Source: Rhizobium sp. NFR03 (GTDB lineage Bacteria; Pseudomonadota; Alphaproteobacteria; Rhizobiales; Rhizobiaceae). Taken from it: 64,000 nt of DNA. This document shows positions 17,242 to 27,093 of the stretch, piece after piece. Location of the stretch: contig NZ_FOGR01000001.1 in the NCBI RefSeq assembly GCF_900111275.1, positions 310,001-374,000 of the forward strand, read 5' to 3'. Each line of letters opens with the position of its first letter. The stretch's first letter is position 1. Under the pieces are notes generated by a model, which had not been told where the DNA came from, did no database searches, and saw only the letters and a program-made list of their open reading frames with translations. A program made the position numbers and the translations under genes.

Positions 17242-20121
17242 TCAGCGCGGCCGGCCGGGCCGGCGCTTGCGGGATCCGCTTTTTGCTCCGTCCGCATCCG
17301 TCTCCGGGGCCGGCTTGTCTTCGCCGGCATCGCGCTTCTGCGCAGGCGTGACCGAAGGAGGCGATGCCGTCGCGGAAGCGGCAGGCTTCACGTCGGGACG
17401 CAGCTCCTCGCCCCGCAGCACATCGCGCCGGTCGTTCTCGGAGGAGTCCGGTATGTCGTTGCCGCGGCTGTCCGGCGGCTCGACGCTTGCCTGCTCGACG
17501 TAACCGCCGGCATCCCCCGGTAATTGCGAGGAGCCTCTTGCAGCCTCGGAGCGCGTGCCCTGGAAGATGGCCGAGAGAACTTCCGCATCTTCCGGCGAGA
17601 TCTTGATCGGCACCTCCGGTGCAGCCGGACCGCCAAGCGCGATGCCATCGGCCTGGAAGCGCTCGAAGACGGCCATGCGGACATCCGTCCGCACCGACAC
17701 GCCTTGCAGAATATCGGCCAGGAACACGCGCACCTCGAATTCGAGCTCGGACGACGTGAAGCCGCGGAAGACGATGATCGGCTCGGGATTGCGCAGGATG
17801 TTGGGAAGTCCGGTCACCGCGGCGCGCAGCGATTCCACGACTTTTCGCGGATCGTTGGAGGCGTGGGCGGAGAAGGTGATGTCAACACGCCCGAGCTTGT
17901 TGCGATGCGTCCAGTTGCCGACAGAGGCGTTGATGAACAGCGAGTTCGGCACCATGATCGTCTGACGCTGAAATGTCTCGATCTCGGTTGCACGCACGGA
18001 TATGCGCTTCACGAAGCCTTCTGTCGTTCCCGAGATCACCCAGTCTCCGACCTTGAAGGGCCGCTCGACGAGCAGGATAAGGCCGGAGACGAAGTTCGAG
18101 ACGATGTTCTGCAGGCCGAAACCGACGCCGAGAGACAGGGCGCCGGCCACCAGCGCGAGGCTCGACAGGTCGAGACCCGCCGCGGAAATACCGATCAGGC
18201 CGGCAATGCCCATGCCGAGATAGCCAATGCCTGTCTTGACCGAGTTGCGCACACCGAGATCCACCCGACTGCGCGCCAGCACGCTGCCGTCGATCCAGCG
18301 TTGAAGCCAGCGGGTGATGACGAAGCCCAGAATGAACAGCATGATGCCGGCGAAGATGCCGACCAGCGAGATCGTAATGGTGCCGATGCGGATTTCGGTG
18401 AAGATCCGGTAGGCCCAAGCCTCGATGTCCGCGATCTTGAAGCCCCATTGCAGGAGCAGAAGCGGCACGAAGAACATGGCGACAAGCAGGTAGATGCTGA
18501 GCCCGACCGCAAGACCGATCTGATCCAGGGCCATCGGCTCCAGCCGGTAGCGGTGCGAGAGGTATCGTCCGCCGACGGTCTTGGCGAGCGCGTTTTGCTT
18601 GGCCAGCGCCTTGCCGGTCAGGATGCCGATATACATGGTGACGAAGATCGCGCCGGTGACGACGATCTGCGTGGCGATGAAGCGCGCCAGCCCGACATAG
18701 CCGGAAAGCGCCGCCGTAATCAGCCCGAGACCCGCCAGAAGCAGGAGGATGGAGATGGCGCGCGGCCAGGGCCGCCCCTGCCCGTCCAGCGGCTCGCCCT
18801 GAGGGATGACAGGACGGATCAGCGCGATCGCCATCAGGAGCAGGCCGATGATGATCGAGGCGATCAGGCTTTTCGCGACTGTCAGCACCAGAGGCGAGCC
18901 AAGGGTGACGCTGATCGTCTCCAGCAGGTAATCCAAGAGGTTCGCGAACGCCATCGCCATGATGAGGGCGACCAGCAGCCGTGCGCCGCGGTCCGACACC
19001 CGCACCAGCCGCCAGACAGCCTGTCCGGGTGCGAGAACGGCCGTGGAGATGGTCCAGACGAACTGCAGGGCGACGCAGAGGGCAAGGAATGTCACGACGA
19101 TGGGCGCGATATCCGGCCTGAGCACATTGAATGTCTGAAGGAAAAAGAAAGCCGTCGTTGCGAACGTGGCAGCTGCTATGGTCGGCACCAGTGTAGAGCC
19201 GAAGGCACGAGAAAGACGGGCGATATAGGTCGGGTTGAGATCCCGCACCGAACGGCGCAGGAGGGGCGCGAAAAGCCGGTGTGTACCTGCCAGAAGCACC
19301 AGCGCCGAGCAAAGCGACAGAAACAGCGCCGACATCAGCGGCACGCGCTTGTAGGTGAAGACGAAGGTCAGCCAGCTACCGATATTGCGGGAAAACGCCT
19401 GCGCCTCCACGACGAGCGCCTGGCCCGCGTCGATCAGCATGTCGACGTTGATGTCCGTGTGCCGCAACAGCGTGTTGGAGAACAGGACCCGGCGCTTTTC
19501 GGTGATCGTGGTGGAGAGCGCGTTGGCATCCGCGACAAGCGTTTCCGCCGTTCCTGTCACGGCGTTCAGAGAGTTCCGCTCGGCGATCAGGCGGCCTCGC
19601 TCCTCGGTCACCACGGATGCTTCGGGCTCGGCGCCGGCCGCTGGCGGATCGCCAAGTTCGGTCAACCGCCCCTTGATCTGCTCGATGCGCGTACGCGCCG
19701 CGTCCATCTGACCGGCAACCTGCTGCGACAGGTCGTCCACCTGCGCCTTGATCTCGGCGAGCCGGTTATCGGCGGCATTGGAATTGTTTGCCTGGGTCGA
19801 ACGCGCGGTTTCCGCGGCATCAGCCGTCTCGACCTGTGCAGCCAGCGTATCGAGCCGCTTGCGCGCGGCGTCGAGCTGCTGGGCCGCATCGGCCTGCGCG
19901 TCGTCCGGCCTGTCCCGCGCCGCCTCGCCACCGCCGGCACTTTGCCGTCCGACGCTCGCTGCCGGCGGCGGGTTGGCCGAAGGTTGGCTTGCGGCGGGCT
20001 GGCTTGCCGGGGGTTGGCTTGCCCCGGTTTGGTTTGCCGGGGTTTGGGTGGGCGCCTGCTGGGCAACCACGGGCGACAGGCTGGAAACAAGAATGAGCAG
20101 AATGGCGAGGAAACGAAGCAT
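17242..20121 (-). CDS. Large MscS-family mechanosensitive channel with periplasmic N-terminal domain (DUF3772 type)
   Basis: A 959-residue inner-membrane protein. The ATG at 20121 opens a signal peptide (MLRFLAILLILVSSLSPVVA). A Gln/Pro/Ala-rich tract (about 23-70) and a coiled-coil region follow, then about ten membrane helices, and the MscS pore helix and beta domain (GVGFGLQNIVSNFVSG, VGDWVISGTTEG, TIMVPNSLF). The tail is charged and ends RKRRPGRPR. Family knowledge: such KefA/YbiO-like channels release solutes on hypo-osmotic shock. It stands alone between two smaller minus-strand genes. The upstream in-frame extension to 20235 is rejected because the signal peptide starts at 20121. Confidence 0.9.
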   Translation of the reverse strand: MLRFLAILLILVSSLSPVVAQQAPTQTPANQTGASQPPASQPAASQPSANPPPAASVGRQSAGGGEAARDRPDDAQADAAQQLDAARKRLDTLAAQVETADAAETARSTQANNSNAADNRLAEIKAQVDDLSQQVAGQMDAARTRIEQIKGRLTELGDPPAAGAEPEASVVTEERGRLIAERNSLNAVTGTAETLVADANALSTTITEKRRVLFSNTLLRHTDINVDMLIDAGQALVVEAQAFSRNIGSWLTFVFTYKRVPLMSALFLSLCSALVLLAGTHRLFAPLLRRSVRDLNPTYIARLSRAFGSTLVPTIAAATFATTAFFFLQTFNVLRPDIAPIVVTFLALCVALQFVWTISTAVLAPGQAVWRLVRVSDRGARLLVALIMAMAFANLLDYLLETISVTLGSPLVLTVAKSLIASIIIGLLLMAIALIRPVIPQGEPLDGQGRPWPRAISILLLLAGLGLITAALSGYVGLARFIATQIVVTGAIFVTMYIGILTGKALAKQNALAKTVGGRYLSHRYRLEPMALDQIGLAVGLSIYLLVAMFFVPLLLLQWGFKIADIEAWAYRIFTEIRIGTITISLVGIFAGIMLFILGFVITRWLQRWIDGSVLARSRVDLGVRNSVKTGIGYLGMGIAGLIGISAAGLDLSSLALVAGALSLGVGFGLQNIVSNFVSGLILLVERPFKVGDWVISGTTEGFVKRISVRATEIETFQRQTIMVPNSLFINASVGNWTHRNKLGRVDITFSAHASNDPRKVVESLRAAVTGLPNILRNPEPIIVFRGFTSSELEFEVRVFLADILQGVSVRTDVRMAVFERFQADGIALGGPAAPEVPIKISPEDAEVLSAIFQGTRSEAARGSSQLPGDAGGYVEQASVEPPDSRGNDIPDSSENDRRDVLRGEELRPDVKPAASATASPPSVTPAQKRDAGEDKPAPETDADGAKSGSRKRRPGRPR
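19974..20054. repeat. Degenerate 15-bp tandem repeats inside MscS gene
   Basis: Units of the type GGTTGGCTTGC/CGGG repeat about five times. On the coding strand they encode pentapeptides SQPPA, SQPAA, SQPSA, NPPPA between the signal peptide and the coiled coil. The copy number is in-frame, so length changes would be tolerated as a flexible linker. Confidence 0.75.
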
Positions 20122-20231
20122 CGTTGGGGAACACGCTTTCACGGTTAGGTCTGTCTTCCCGACGGATGAGGCCGAAAGGTACTGGAAAAGGACGCGGCAC
20201 GGTGCCGAAAGAATCAAACGGCAGAAAGGTG

Positions 20232-20263
20232 CCATACCCGCTCCGGTTGGCGTCCGGGTATGG
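20232..20263 (-). terminator. Hairpin downstream of DUF924 gene
   Basis: The arms CCATACCCG and CGGGTATGG surround a 14-nt loop about 42 nt past the DUF924 stop. There is no long T-tract, so this may be an mRNA 3' hairpin rather than a classical terminator. Confidence 0.5.
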
Positions 20264-20304
20264 CGAATTTTAGGCTTCCCGCAGAAGGTTACTCCGGCCG
20301 GACG

Positions 20305-20856
20305 TCAGAAGCGCGAACCCGGCTGCAGCAGGAACGCCTCCTCCTGCGGGCTCGACATGCGCCCGAGGATGGCATTCCGGTGCGGGAAGCGACCGAATCG
20401 CGCAACGATCTCCCTATGGCGCACGGCATAGTCGAGGAGCACGGGATCGCCCAGAGCCGTGAAGAGCTGCACCGCAAGATCCTGGTCGGACATCGCCTCG
20501 GAGTGCTCGAACGGCAGGTAGAAGAATGCGCGCCGCACCGGCGCAACGGCCTGGTCAGCGCCCGCCTCCAGCGCCAGCCGCGCTTCGCGACGGGCAAGGC
20601 CGTCCGTCGCGAAGGCCAGCGGCGAACCGCGATAGATGTTGCGCGACATCTGGTCGAACAGGATGAGGGTCGCAAGCCGCCCCTCCGGCGTCTCTCGCCA
20701 GACCGCATCCACATGCCGCGACAGTGCGAGATGCGTGGTGCGAAAACGCCGGTCGCATTCCGCATCCAGCTCCGGGTGCGCCTTGTACCAGTGCTCCGGG
20801 TCGATATCCTCGAACCAGAACGAGACGACCTCCCGCGGCGTGCACAGCGTTTCCAT
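20305..20856 (-). CDS. DUF924 family protein
   Basis: A 183-residue soluble protein of the DUF924 family, an all-helical TPR-like fold of unknown biochemical role. Family features include VVSFWFEDIDPEHWYK near the N-terminus, LATLILFDQMSRNIYRG, and a C-terminal RFPHRNAILGR. Two ATGs compete: the one at 20862 directly abuts GAGGG, while the one at 20856 (METLCTPRE) has 6-nt spacing, so 20856 is chosen. It is divergent from the sulfate ABC operon with about 168 nt between them. Function not inferable. Confidence 0.88.
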   Translation of the reverse strand: METLCTPREVVSFWFEDIDPEHWYKAHPELDAECDRRFRTTHLALSRHVDAVWRETPEGRLATLILFDQMSRNIYRGSPLAFATDGLARREARLALEAGADQAVAPVRRAFFYLPFEHSEAMSDQDLAVQLFTALGDPVLLDYAVRHREIVARFGRFPHRNAILGRMSSPQEEAFLLQPGSRF

Positions 20857-21024
20857 GGACATCCCTCTTTGCCGATAGAGATGGTCTTGTTGCATCAATC
20901 TTGCGCGAGCGGGAGACCTGACGGCAGGACTTTTCTCCAAACCCCGTCGCAATCGCAAACTTCTTCGTTATCCTATTCGACAGACCAGCTAGATTAAGCG
21001 CGACAACATGGAGGTCGAGATCAA

Positions 21025-22050
21025 ATGAACGCAAAGGGACTGTCCCGTTTTTTCACGGTGGCCCTGCTGGCCACCAGTATCCAGGTCGGGGGTATGGGGT
21101 TCGCCTTTGCCGATCAGACAATTCTGAATGTGTCCTATGACCCGACACGCGAACTGTACAAAGACTTCAACGCCGCGTTCGCCGAGAAGTGGAAGACCGA
21201 CACCGGGGAAACGCTGACGATCCAGACCTCCCATGGTGGCTCGGGCAAGCAGGCGCGTTCCGTCATCGACGGCCTTGAGGCCGATGTGGTCACGCTCGCG
21301 CTCGAAGCCGACATCGACGCCATCGCCAAGGAAAGCGGCAAGATCCCCGCGGACTGGAAGACGAAGTTCGAGAACAACAGCGCGCCCTACACCTCCACGA
21401 TCGTCTTCCTCGTCCGCAAGGGCAATCCGAAGGGCATCAAGGACTGGGGCGATCTGGTCAAGGACGACATTCAGGTGATCACGCCGAACCCGAAGACGTC
21501 GGGCGGCGCACGCTGGAACTTCCTTGCCGCCTGGGCCTGGGCCCGCGCGCAGAATGGCGGCGACGACGCCAAAGCGCAGGAATATGTCGCACAGCTCTTC
21601 AAGCATGTTCCGGTGCTCGACACCGGCGCCCGCGGCGCAACGACGACCTTCGTCCAGCGCGGTCTCGGCGATGTGCTGATCGCCTGGGAAAACGAGGCCT
21701 ATCTCTCGCTCGAGGAACTCGGTCCCGACAGCTTCGACATCGTCACGCCGTCCGTCTCCATCAAGGCCGAGCCGCCGGTGGCGCTGGTCGACGGCAATGT
21801 CGACACGAAGGGTACGCGCAAGGTGGCCGAGGCCTACCTCCAGTATCTCTACTCGGATGTCGGGCAGAAGATCGCCGCCAAACATTATTATCGCCCGTTC
21901 AAGCCCGAAGCGGCCGATCCGAACGATATCAAGCGCTTTGCGGATGTTAAGCTCTCGACCATTGACGAATTTGGTGGTTGGAAGGAAGCTCAGCCAAAAT
22001 TCTTCGGAGACGGCGGCGTCTTCGACCAGATCTACAAGCCGGGGCAATAA
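21025..22050 (+). CDS. sbp: Sulfate ABC transporter substrate-binding protein
   Basis: A 341-residue periplasmic binding protein with a signal peptide ending near FAFA-D. The mature N-terminus TILNVSYDPTRELYKDFN and the TSHGGSGKQARSVIDGLEADV and NPKTSGGARWNFLAAWAWA segments are diagnostic of sulfate/thiosulfate-binding proteins (Sbp/CysP). It is the first gene of a four-gene operon with cysT, cysW and cysA, with 6 nt to cysT. GGAGG lies upstream of the ATG. Sbp and CysP cannot be told apart with certainty here. Confidence 0.93.
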   Translation: MNAKGLSRFFTVALLATSIQVGGMGFAFADQTILNVSYDPTRELYKDFNAAFAEKWKTDTGETLTIQTSHGGSGKQARSVIDGLEADVVTLALEADIDAIAKESGKIPADWKTKFENNSAPYTSTIVFLVRKGNPKGIKDWGDLVKDDIQVITPNPKTSGGARWNFLAAWAWARAQNGGDDAKAQEYVAQLFKHVPVLDTGARGATTTFVQRGLGDVLIAWENEAYLSLEELGPDSFDIVTPSVSIKAEPPVALVDGNVDTKGTRKVAEAYLQYLYSDVGQKIAAKHYYRPFKPEAADPNDIKRFADVKLSTIDEFGGWKEAQPKFFGDGGVFDQIYKPGQ

Positions 22051-22056
22051 GATTAC

Positions 22057-22914
22057 ATGACCGCAAGCCTCCCTCAGCGGTGGCAATTTCGACAGCCGAG
22101 CGTCATCCCGGGATTCGGGTTGGCGCTCGGCGTCACTTTGTCATGGCTCATCCTCATCATTCTCATTCCGCTCTCCGGCCTCGTCTGGCGATCGAGCGCG
22201 CTTGGCTGGAGTACGTTCTGGACGCTGGCAACCGATCAGCGAACGCTGAACGCGCTGAAGATCAGCTTCGGAACCGCCTTCCTCGCGGCACTGGCCAATG
22301 TCGTGTTCGGCGTGCTGCTGGCCTGGGTTCTCGTGCGCTATCGCTTCTTCGGCCGGCGTGTCATCGATGCCATGGTCGATCTGCCGTTCGCCCTGCCGAC
22401 GGCGGTTGCCGGTATCGCGCTCACCACGCTCTATGCACCGAACGGCTGGATCGGCAGCCTTCTGACGCCGCTGGGCATCAAGGTCGCCTTCACCCCGCTC
22501 GGCATCGTCTTCGCGCTGATCTTCGTCGGCCTGCCCTTCGTGGTGCGCACGGTGCAGCCGATCATGGAAGAGATCGACCGCGAGGTCGAGGAGGCCGCAG
22601 CGACATTGGGGGCAACACGCTTCCAGACCGTCAGCCGCGTTCTGCTGCCGGGCCTCGCGCCGGCGGTGCTCACGGGCTTCGCGCTGGCGTTTGCCCGCGG
22701 CGTCGGTGAATACGGCTCCGTCATCTTTATCGCCGGCAACCTGCCCTACGTCTCGGAGATCGCGCCCTTGCTCATCGTCATCCGGCTGGAGGAATTCAAT
22801 TATCCCGCCGCAACCGCGATCGCCGCCGTCATGCTGATCATCTCCTTCGTCATGCTGCTCGTCATCAATTCCATTCAGGCCTGGAGCCGACGGAGGTATG
22901 GTTATGGCGCATGA
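22057..22914 (+). CDS. cysT: Sulfate ABC transporter permease CysT
   Basis: A 285-residue inner-membrane permease with about six helices and the EAA-type loop near EEAAATLGATRFQTVSRVLLPG, where the ATPase docks. VDLPFALPTAVAGIALTTLY is typical of CysT/CysU. It pairs with CysW to form the sulfate channel. The gene starts 6 nt after the binding-protein stop and its end overlaps the start of cysW by 11 nt. Confidence 0.94.
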   Translation: MTASLPQRWQFRQPSVIPGFGLALGVTLSWLILIILIPLSGLVWRSSALGWSTFWTLATDQRTLNALKISFGTAFLAALANVVFGVLLAWVLVRYRFFGRRVIDAMVDLPFALPTAVAGIALTTLYAPNGWIGSLLTPLGIKVAFTPLGIVFALIFVGLPFVVRTVQPIMEEIDREVEEAAATLGATRFQTVSRVLLPGLAPAVLTGFALAFARGVGEYGSVIFIAGNLPYVSEIAPLLIVIRLEEFNYPAATAIAAVMLIISFVMLLVINSIQAWSRRRYGYGA

Positions 22915-23791
22915 AGCCCTCGCTCCCGCATCTGTCGGAACATCGGAGATGGTGCGCTCCGCGACCTCGGAGAGCCGGCTTGCCCGCTACGGCCTGATTG
23001 CGCTGTCGCTGGCGTTCGTCGGCCTCTTCCTCGTGCTGCCGCTGGCCATCGTCTTCACGGAAGCGCTGCGCAAGGGGCCGGGTACCTTCTTCGAGGCTAT
23101 CGCCGACCCCGAGACTTGGGCAGCTATCCGGCTGACCCTGCTGGTTGCGGCCATCGCGGTTCCGCTCAACCTCGTTTTCGGTATCGCCGCCGCCTGGGCC
23201 ATCGCCAAGTTCGAGTTCAAGGGCAAAGCGTTTCTGACAACCCTGATCGACCTGCCCTTTTCGGTATCCCCTGTTATCTCCGGGCTCGTCTTCGTGCTCC
23301 TGTTCGGTTCGCACAGCCTGCTCGGACCGTGGCTTGGCAGCCACGGCATCAAGGTGCTCTTCGCCGTACCCGGCATCGTGCTCGCCACGGTCTTCGTCAC
23401 CTTCCCTTTCGTCGCGCGCGAACTCATCCCGCTGATGCAGGAACAGGGTACGAGCGACGAGGAGGCAGCACTTTCGCTCGGCGCCAGCGGCTGGCAGACC
23501 TTCTGGTACGTCACGCTGCCGAATATCAAATGGGGCCTGCTCTATGGCGTGTTGCTCTGTAACGCGCGCGCCATGGGCGAATTCGGTGCCGTTTCGGTGG
23601 TCTCGGGCCATATCCGGGGCATGACGAACACGATGCCGCTACAGGTCGAGATCCTTTACAACGAATATAATTTCATCGGCGCCTTTGCCGTGGCCACGCT
23701 GCTCGCGCTTCTGGCGCTGGTCACGCTCGTCATCAAGTCGCTGCTCGAATTCAAATTCAGTGCGCAGATCGCCGCCGCACGCAAGCACTGA
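22904..23791 (+). CDS. cysW: Sulfate ABC transporter permease CysW
   Basis: A 295-residue inner-membrane permease, the partner of CysT. The EAA loop reads DEEAALSLGASGWQTFWYVTLP and the core contains LIDLPFSVSPVISGLVFVLLFG. Two ATGs are near: GGAGG at 22892-22896 is 1 nt from 22898 but 7 nt from 22904, so 22904 is used. The gene overlaps cysT by 11 nt and is followed by cysA after 16 nt, indicating translational coupling. Confidence 0.94.
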   Translation: MAHEALAPASVGTSEMVRSATSESRLARYGLIALSLAFVGLFLVLPLAIVFTEALRKGPGTFFEAIADPETWAAIRLTLLVAAIAVPLNLVFGIAAAWAIAKFEFKGKAFLTTLIDLPFSVSPVISGLVFVLLFGSHSLLGPWLGSHGIKVLFAVPGIVLATVFVTFPFVARELIPLMQEQGTSDEEAALSLGASGWQTFWYVTLPNIKWGLLYGVLLCNARAMGEFGAVSVVSGHIRGMTNTMPLQVEILYNEYNFIGAFAVATLLALLALVTLVIKSLLEFKFSAQIAAARKH

Positions 23792-23807
23792 AAAAGGTAT
23801 ATGGTTC

Positions 23808-24845
23808 ATGGAAGTACGCGTTCAGGACATCCGCAAGGACTTCGGCCGGTTCCCGGCCCTCGATAAGGTCTCGCTCGACATCCGCTCGGGCGAGCTCATC
23901 GCTCTGCTCGGCCCGTCGGGTTCCGGCAAGACGACACTGCTGCGGCTGATTGCCGGGCTGGAAAGCCCGACCGATGGCACGATCTACTTCGGAGACGAAG
24001 ACGCCTCCAGGAAAACCGTACAACAACGCAATATCGGCTTCGTGTTCCAGCATTATGCTCTGTTCCGGCATATGACGGTGATCGACAACGTGTCTTTCGG
24101 ACTGAAGGTGCGGCCGTCGTCGCGCCGCCCGGCTGCAGCCGAAATTCGCCAGCGGGCGGCCGATCTCATCGACCTCGTGCAGCTCGGCGGCATGGAGAAG
24201 CGCTATCCGGCGCAGCTTTCCGGCGGCCAGCGCCAGCGCGTGGCACTGGCGCGCGCCATGGCGGTGGAGCCGAACGTTCTGCTGCTCGACGAACCCTTCG
24301 GCGCGCTGGACGCGCAGGTGCGCAAGGAGCTTCGTCGCTGGCTGCGCGAGATCCACGACCGGACGGGCCACACCACCGTCTTCGTGACGCACGACCAGGA
24401 CGAAGCGCTGGAGCTTGCAGACCGCGTCGTGGTGATGAGCAAAGGCCGGATCGAGCAGGTGGGAACGCCGGACGAGATCTACGATACGCCGAACTCCCCC
24501 TTCGTGTTCGGCTTCATCGGACAATCCAACACCCTGCCGGTGCGCGTCGAGAATGGGCAGCTGTGGCTCGAGGATCGCTCCATCGGCGTCAGTGCGCCGG
24601 GAGAACCGGAGGGGCCGGCGGAGTTGTATTTCCGTCCGCACGATATCGATCTGCTCGACGGCTGCGGCGGCTGTCTTGCCGGCGTCGTCACGATCAGCCG
24701 ACGTGTTGCCGGCACGCGGCATGTCGAGCTCGACGTTGCCGGCAGCACGCGCCGGATCGAAATCGAGCTACCCTCCGATGTCGCAGCCTCCCCCGGCACG
24801 CGCGTCGCGTTCAGGCCGAACCGCTGGCGCCTGTTCCGGGCTTAA
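23808..24845 (+). CDS. cysA: Sulfate ABC transporter ATP-binding protein CysA
   Basis: A 345-residue ATPase that powers sulfate import. Walker A is GPSGSGKTT, the signature is LSGGQRQRV, Walker B is LLLDEPFGALDAQ, and the H-loop lies in VTHDQDEALELA. A TOBE-like regulatory tail follows (FRPHDIDLLD). The ATG at 23808 gives the usual MEVRVQDIRKDFG start; an out-of-frame ATG at 23801 is ignored. It is the last gene of the operon, followed by a terminator at 24900-24938. Confidence 0.95.
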   Translation: MEVRVQDIRKDFGRFPALDKVSLDIRSGELIALLGPSGSGKTTLLRLIAGLESPTDGTIYFGDEDASRKTVQQRNIGFVFQHYALFRHMTVIDNVSFGLKVRPSSRRPAAAEIRQRAADLIDLVQLGGMEKRYPAQLSGGQRQRVALARAMAVEPNVLLLDEPFGALDAQVRKELRRWLREIHDRTGHTTVFVTHDQDEALELADRVVVMSKGRIEQVGTPDEIYDTPNSPFVFGFIGQSNTLPVRVENGQLWLEDRSIGVSAPGEPEGPAELYFRPHDIDLLDGCGGCLAGVVTISRRVAGTRHVELDVAGSTRRIEIELPSDVAASPGTRVAFRPNRWRLFRA

Positions 24846-24899
24846 GCCTGCAAGACGGCCTGGGCGCTCAACTCAGGCGCGTCCACTGGCTGTGCAGCG

Positions 24900-24938
24900 C
24901 AGACACACCGGCGGAGAATGCGTCTGTGTGTCTTGTTT
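24900..24938 (+). terminator. Terminator of sulfate operon
   Basis: The arms AGACACAC and GTGTGTCT flank a 17-nt loop and are followed by TGTTT. It lies about 55 nt after the cysA stop. Confidence 0.65.
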
Positions 24939-25046
24939 AGCGTCTTGAAGAACGACGAAGGTAAGTTATTCCTTTAGATGGCAGCTCGATGGTCTGCTGT
25001 CTTTCGACGTCCTCCGCACCCACCCATACCTTCACGCAAAGATCCC

Positions 25047-27080
25047 ATGCAGCACCGACCAGAAATCGATGGCCTCCGCGCCGTGGCCGTCGTCCCGGTC
25101 ATTCTTTTCCATGCCGGCGTTGGCTGGTTTTCGGGTGGCTATGTCGGCGTCGATGTCTTCTTCGTCATCAGCGGCTATCTGATCACCACGATCATCGCGG
25201 CAGCGCAGGACAAGGGCACCTTCACGATCCTCGGTTTCTACGAGCGAAGGGCGCGGCGCATCATGCCCGTTCTCTTCACGGTCATCCTCTGCTGCCTTCC
25301 TTTCGCCTGGGCCTGGATGCTCCCGGCGCAGATGAAAAGCTTCGCCGAGAGCATCATCGCCGTCTGCCTGTTCCTGTCGAACGTCCTCTTCTGGCAGGAG
25401 AGCGGATATTTCGCGGCAGCAGCCGAGAAGCAGCCTTTGCTGCACACCTGGAGCCTCGCGGTCGAAGAGCAGTATTATGTCGTCTTCCCGCTCCTGCTCA
25501 TGGTGCTCCACCGGTACGGTTCTCGCGTTCGCTTTGCAGCCGTTCTCGTTGCGGCTCTCGCCAGCTTCGCGCTCGCCGTCTACGGCTCGGTGGCTTTTCC
25601 GAACGCGGCCTTTTACCTTCCGCACACCCGTGCCTGGGAATTGCTGGCAGGCTCGCTCTGCGCGCTGATCCTCCTGAAGCGCGAGCAGCCCTGCAACGAC
25701 GTCCTGTCCCTGATCGGCATTTTCGCGGTTCTGGCCGGCGTCTTTCTCTATGACGACGGCACGCCGTTCCCGTCAGCCTGGGCGCTGGCGCCCGTCGGTG
25801 GCACGGCGCTCATCATCCTCTTTGCCGGGCCCGGCACCCTTGTGCACCGGCTCCTGTCCCTGCGGCTGCTGACCGGCATCGGGCTGATCAGCTACAGCCT
25901 CTATCTGTGGCACCAGCCCCTGTTTGCCTTCGCGCGCATTCGCAGTCTGACCGAGCCGTCGCCGATTCTGATGGCGCTCCTCACGGTCGTCGCCGTCATC
26001 CTCGCCATCCTGTCCTGGCGATTTGTCGAGACGCCGTTTCGCACCGGCCGCATCAAGGCGCTTGCAAGCGGCCCCCGTATTCTCATGGCAACGGGCGCCG
26101 TCGCCATCGTCATGATGGCCGTGGGAGCAACCGGACGGCTGGATGACGGCCTGTCGTTCCGTCTGCCGTCCGCGGCGCTTGCAGCGCTCGACGTGCAGGC
26201 ACACCCCGACCCGGCTATGGCGGCGTGCCTGTTCGACAAGGGTGAAGCAGTATTACCCCATCCCGTGCGCGCCTGCATGACGCCGGATACGGACAAAAGC
26301 GACACGATCCTGATCGGCGACTCCCACGCCGGCGCGATCACCGGTGAAGCTCTCCGAGCCTTCGGGAGCGCGGGGCTCGATCTCTACGCCCTGTCTCACT
26401 CCTCCTGCGCCGGTTTCTCCGGTCTGGTGGTATCGAACGCCAAATACCGTCTCCGCTGCAACCGCTTCTTCAAGGGCGTCGAGGATTACATCGCAAAGAG
26501 CGACATCAAGACCGTCATCATGGTCAGCCGATGGTCGCTCTATATCGACGGAAATGCCTTCGACAATGGCGAGGGTGGCGTGGAAGCCCTGAAGCCGACC
26601 TATGCCGACCTCTATGACCGCCGCGACGACATGGGCAGCGAAACGGACCCTGCCCGCAAGGACCGCGTCCTCAATGCGTTTCTTGCAGATATTCGCGCCT
26701 ACCTCGACCGCGGCGTGAACGTGGTTCTAGTCTACCCGATACCGGAAGCCGGCTGGAACGTGCCGGATCTCCTCGCCCGCGCCGCCATGACATCGACGGA
26801 TGTCGAGCCGCTGGCAACATCGTCAGATCGCTATCGCGCTCGAAATGCGGCCGTCATCGCTGCTTTCGACACGCTGGACCATCCCCGCCTTGCAAAGGTC
26901 AAGCCGTCCGACATCTTCTGCGACAGCTTCGTTCAGGGGCGCTGCATCAACAGCCTCTCGACGGACCGGATTTTCTACTTCGACGACGACCATCTGTCGA
27001 ATGCCGGAGCCGCGCTGCTGTTGCCGCCCATCATCGACGCAGTTCGTCGCCTGACGGTCACCGCAACGGCCGGCCATTAA
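25047..27080 (+). CDS. Acyltransferase-3 / SGNH-hydrolase fusion (OafA-like O-acyltransferase)
   Basis: A 677-residue inner-membrane protein. Residues about 1-350 form the multi-helix acyltransferase-3 domain (MQHRPEIDGLRAVAVVPVIL, GGYVGVDVFFVISGYLI, LHTWSLAVEEQYY). The C-terminal periplasmic SGNH domain has the nucleophile Ser426 in LIGDSHAG and the catalytic D-x-x-H pair Asp646/His649 in FDDDHLSNAG. Family knowledge: such fusions move acyl (often acetyl) groups across the membrane to lipopolysaccharide, exopolysaccharide or Nod-type sugars. The acceptor here is unknown. The frame is open from 24978, but the ATG at 25047 starts at the conserved domain edge. Confidence 0.9.
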   Translation: MQHRPEIDGLRAVAVVPVILFHAGVGWFSGGYVGVDVFFVISGYLITTIIAAAQDKGTFTILGFYERRARRIMPVLFTVILCCLPFAWAWMLPAQMKSFAESIIAVCLFLSNVLFWQESGYFAAAAEKQPLLHTWSLAVEEQYYVVFPLLLMVLHRYGSRVRFAAVLVAALASFALAVYGSVAFPNAAFYLPHTRAWELLAGSLCALILLKREQPCNDVLSLIGIFAVLAGVFLYDDGTPFPSAWALAPVGGTALIILFAGPGTLVHRLLSLRLLTGIGLISYSLYLWHQPLFAFARIRSLTEPSPILMALLTVVAVILAILSWRFVETPFRTGRIKALASGPRILMATGAVAIVMMAVGATGRLDDGLSFRLPSAALAALDVQAHPDPAMAACLFDKGEAVLPHPVRACMTPDTDKSDTILIGDSHAGAITGEALRAFGSAGLDLYALSHSSCAGFSGLVVSNAKYRLRCNRFFKGVEDYIAKSDIKTVIMVSRWSLYIDGNAFDNGEGGVEALKPTYADLYDRRDDMGSETDPARKDRVLNAFLADIRAYLDRGVNVVLVYPIPEAGWNVPDLLARAAMTSTDVEPLATSSDRYRARNAAVIAAFDTLDHPRLAKVKPSDIFCDSFVQGRCINSLSTDRIFYFDDDHLSNAGAALLLPPIIDAVRRLTVTATAGH

Positions 27081-27093
27081 GTTCTTATCCGCA

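Noticed and set aside
17524-20148. 874-codon open frame on the plus strand opposite the MscS gene
   Set aside because: The minus strand has a signal peptide, helices and the MscS pore signature; the plus product is a charged shadow without domains.
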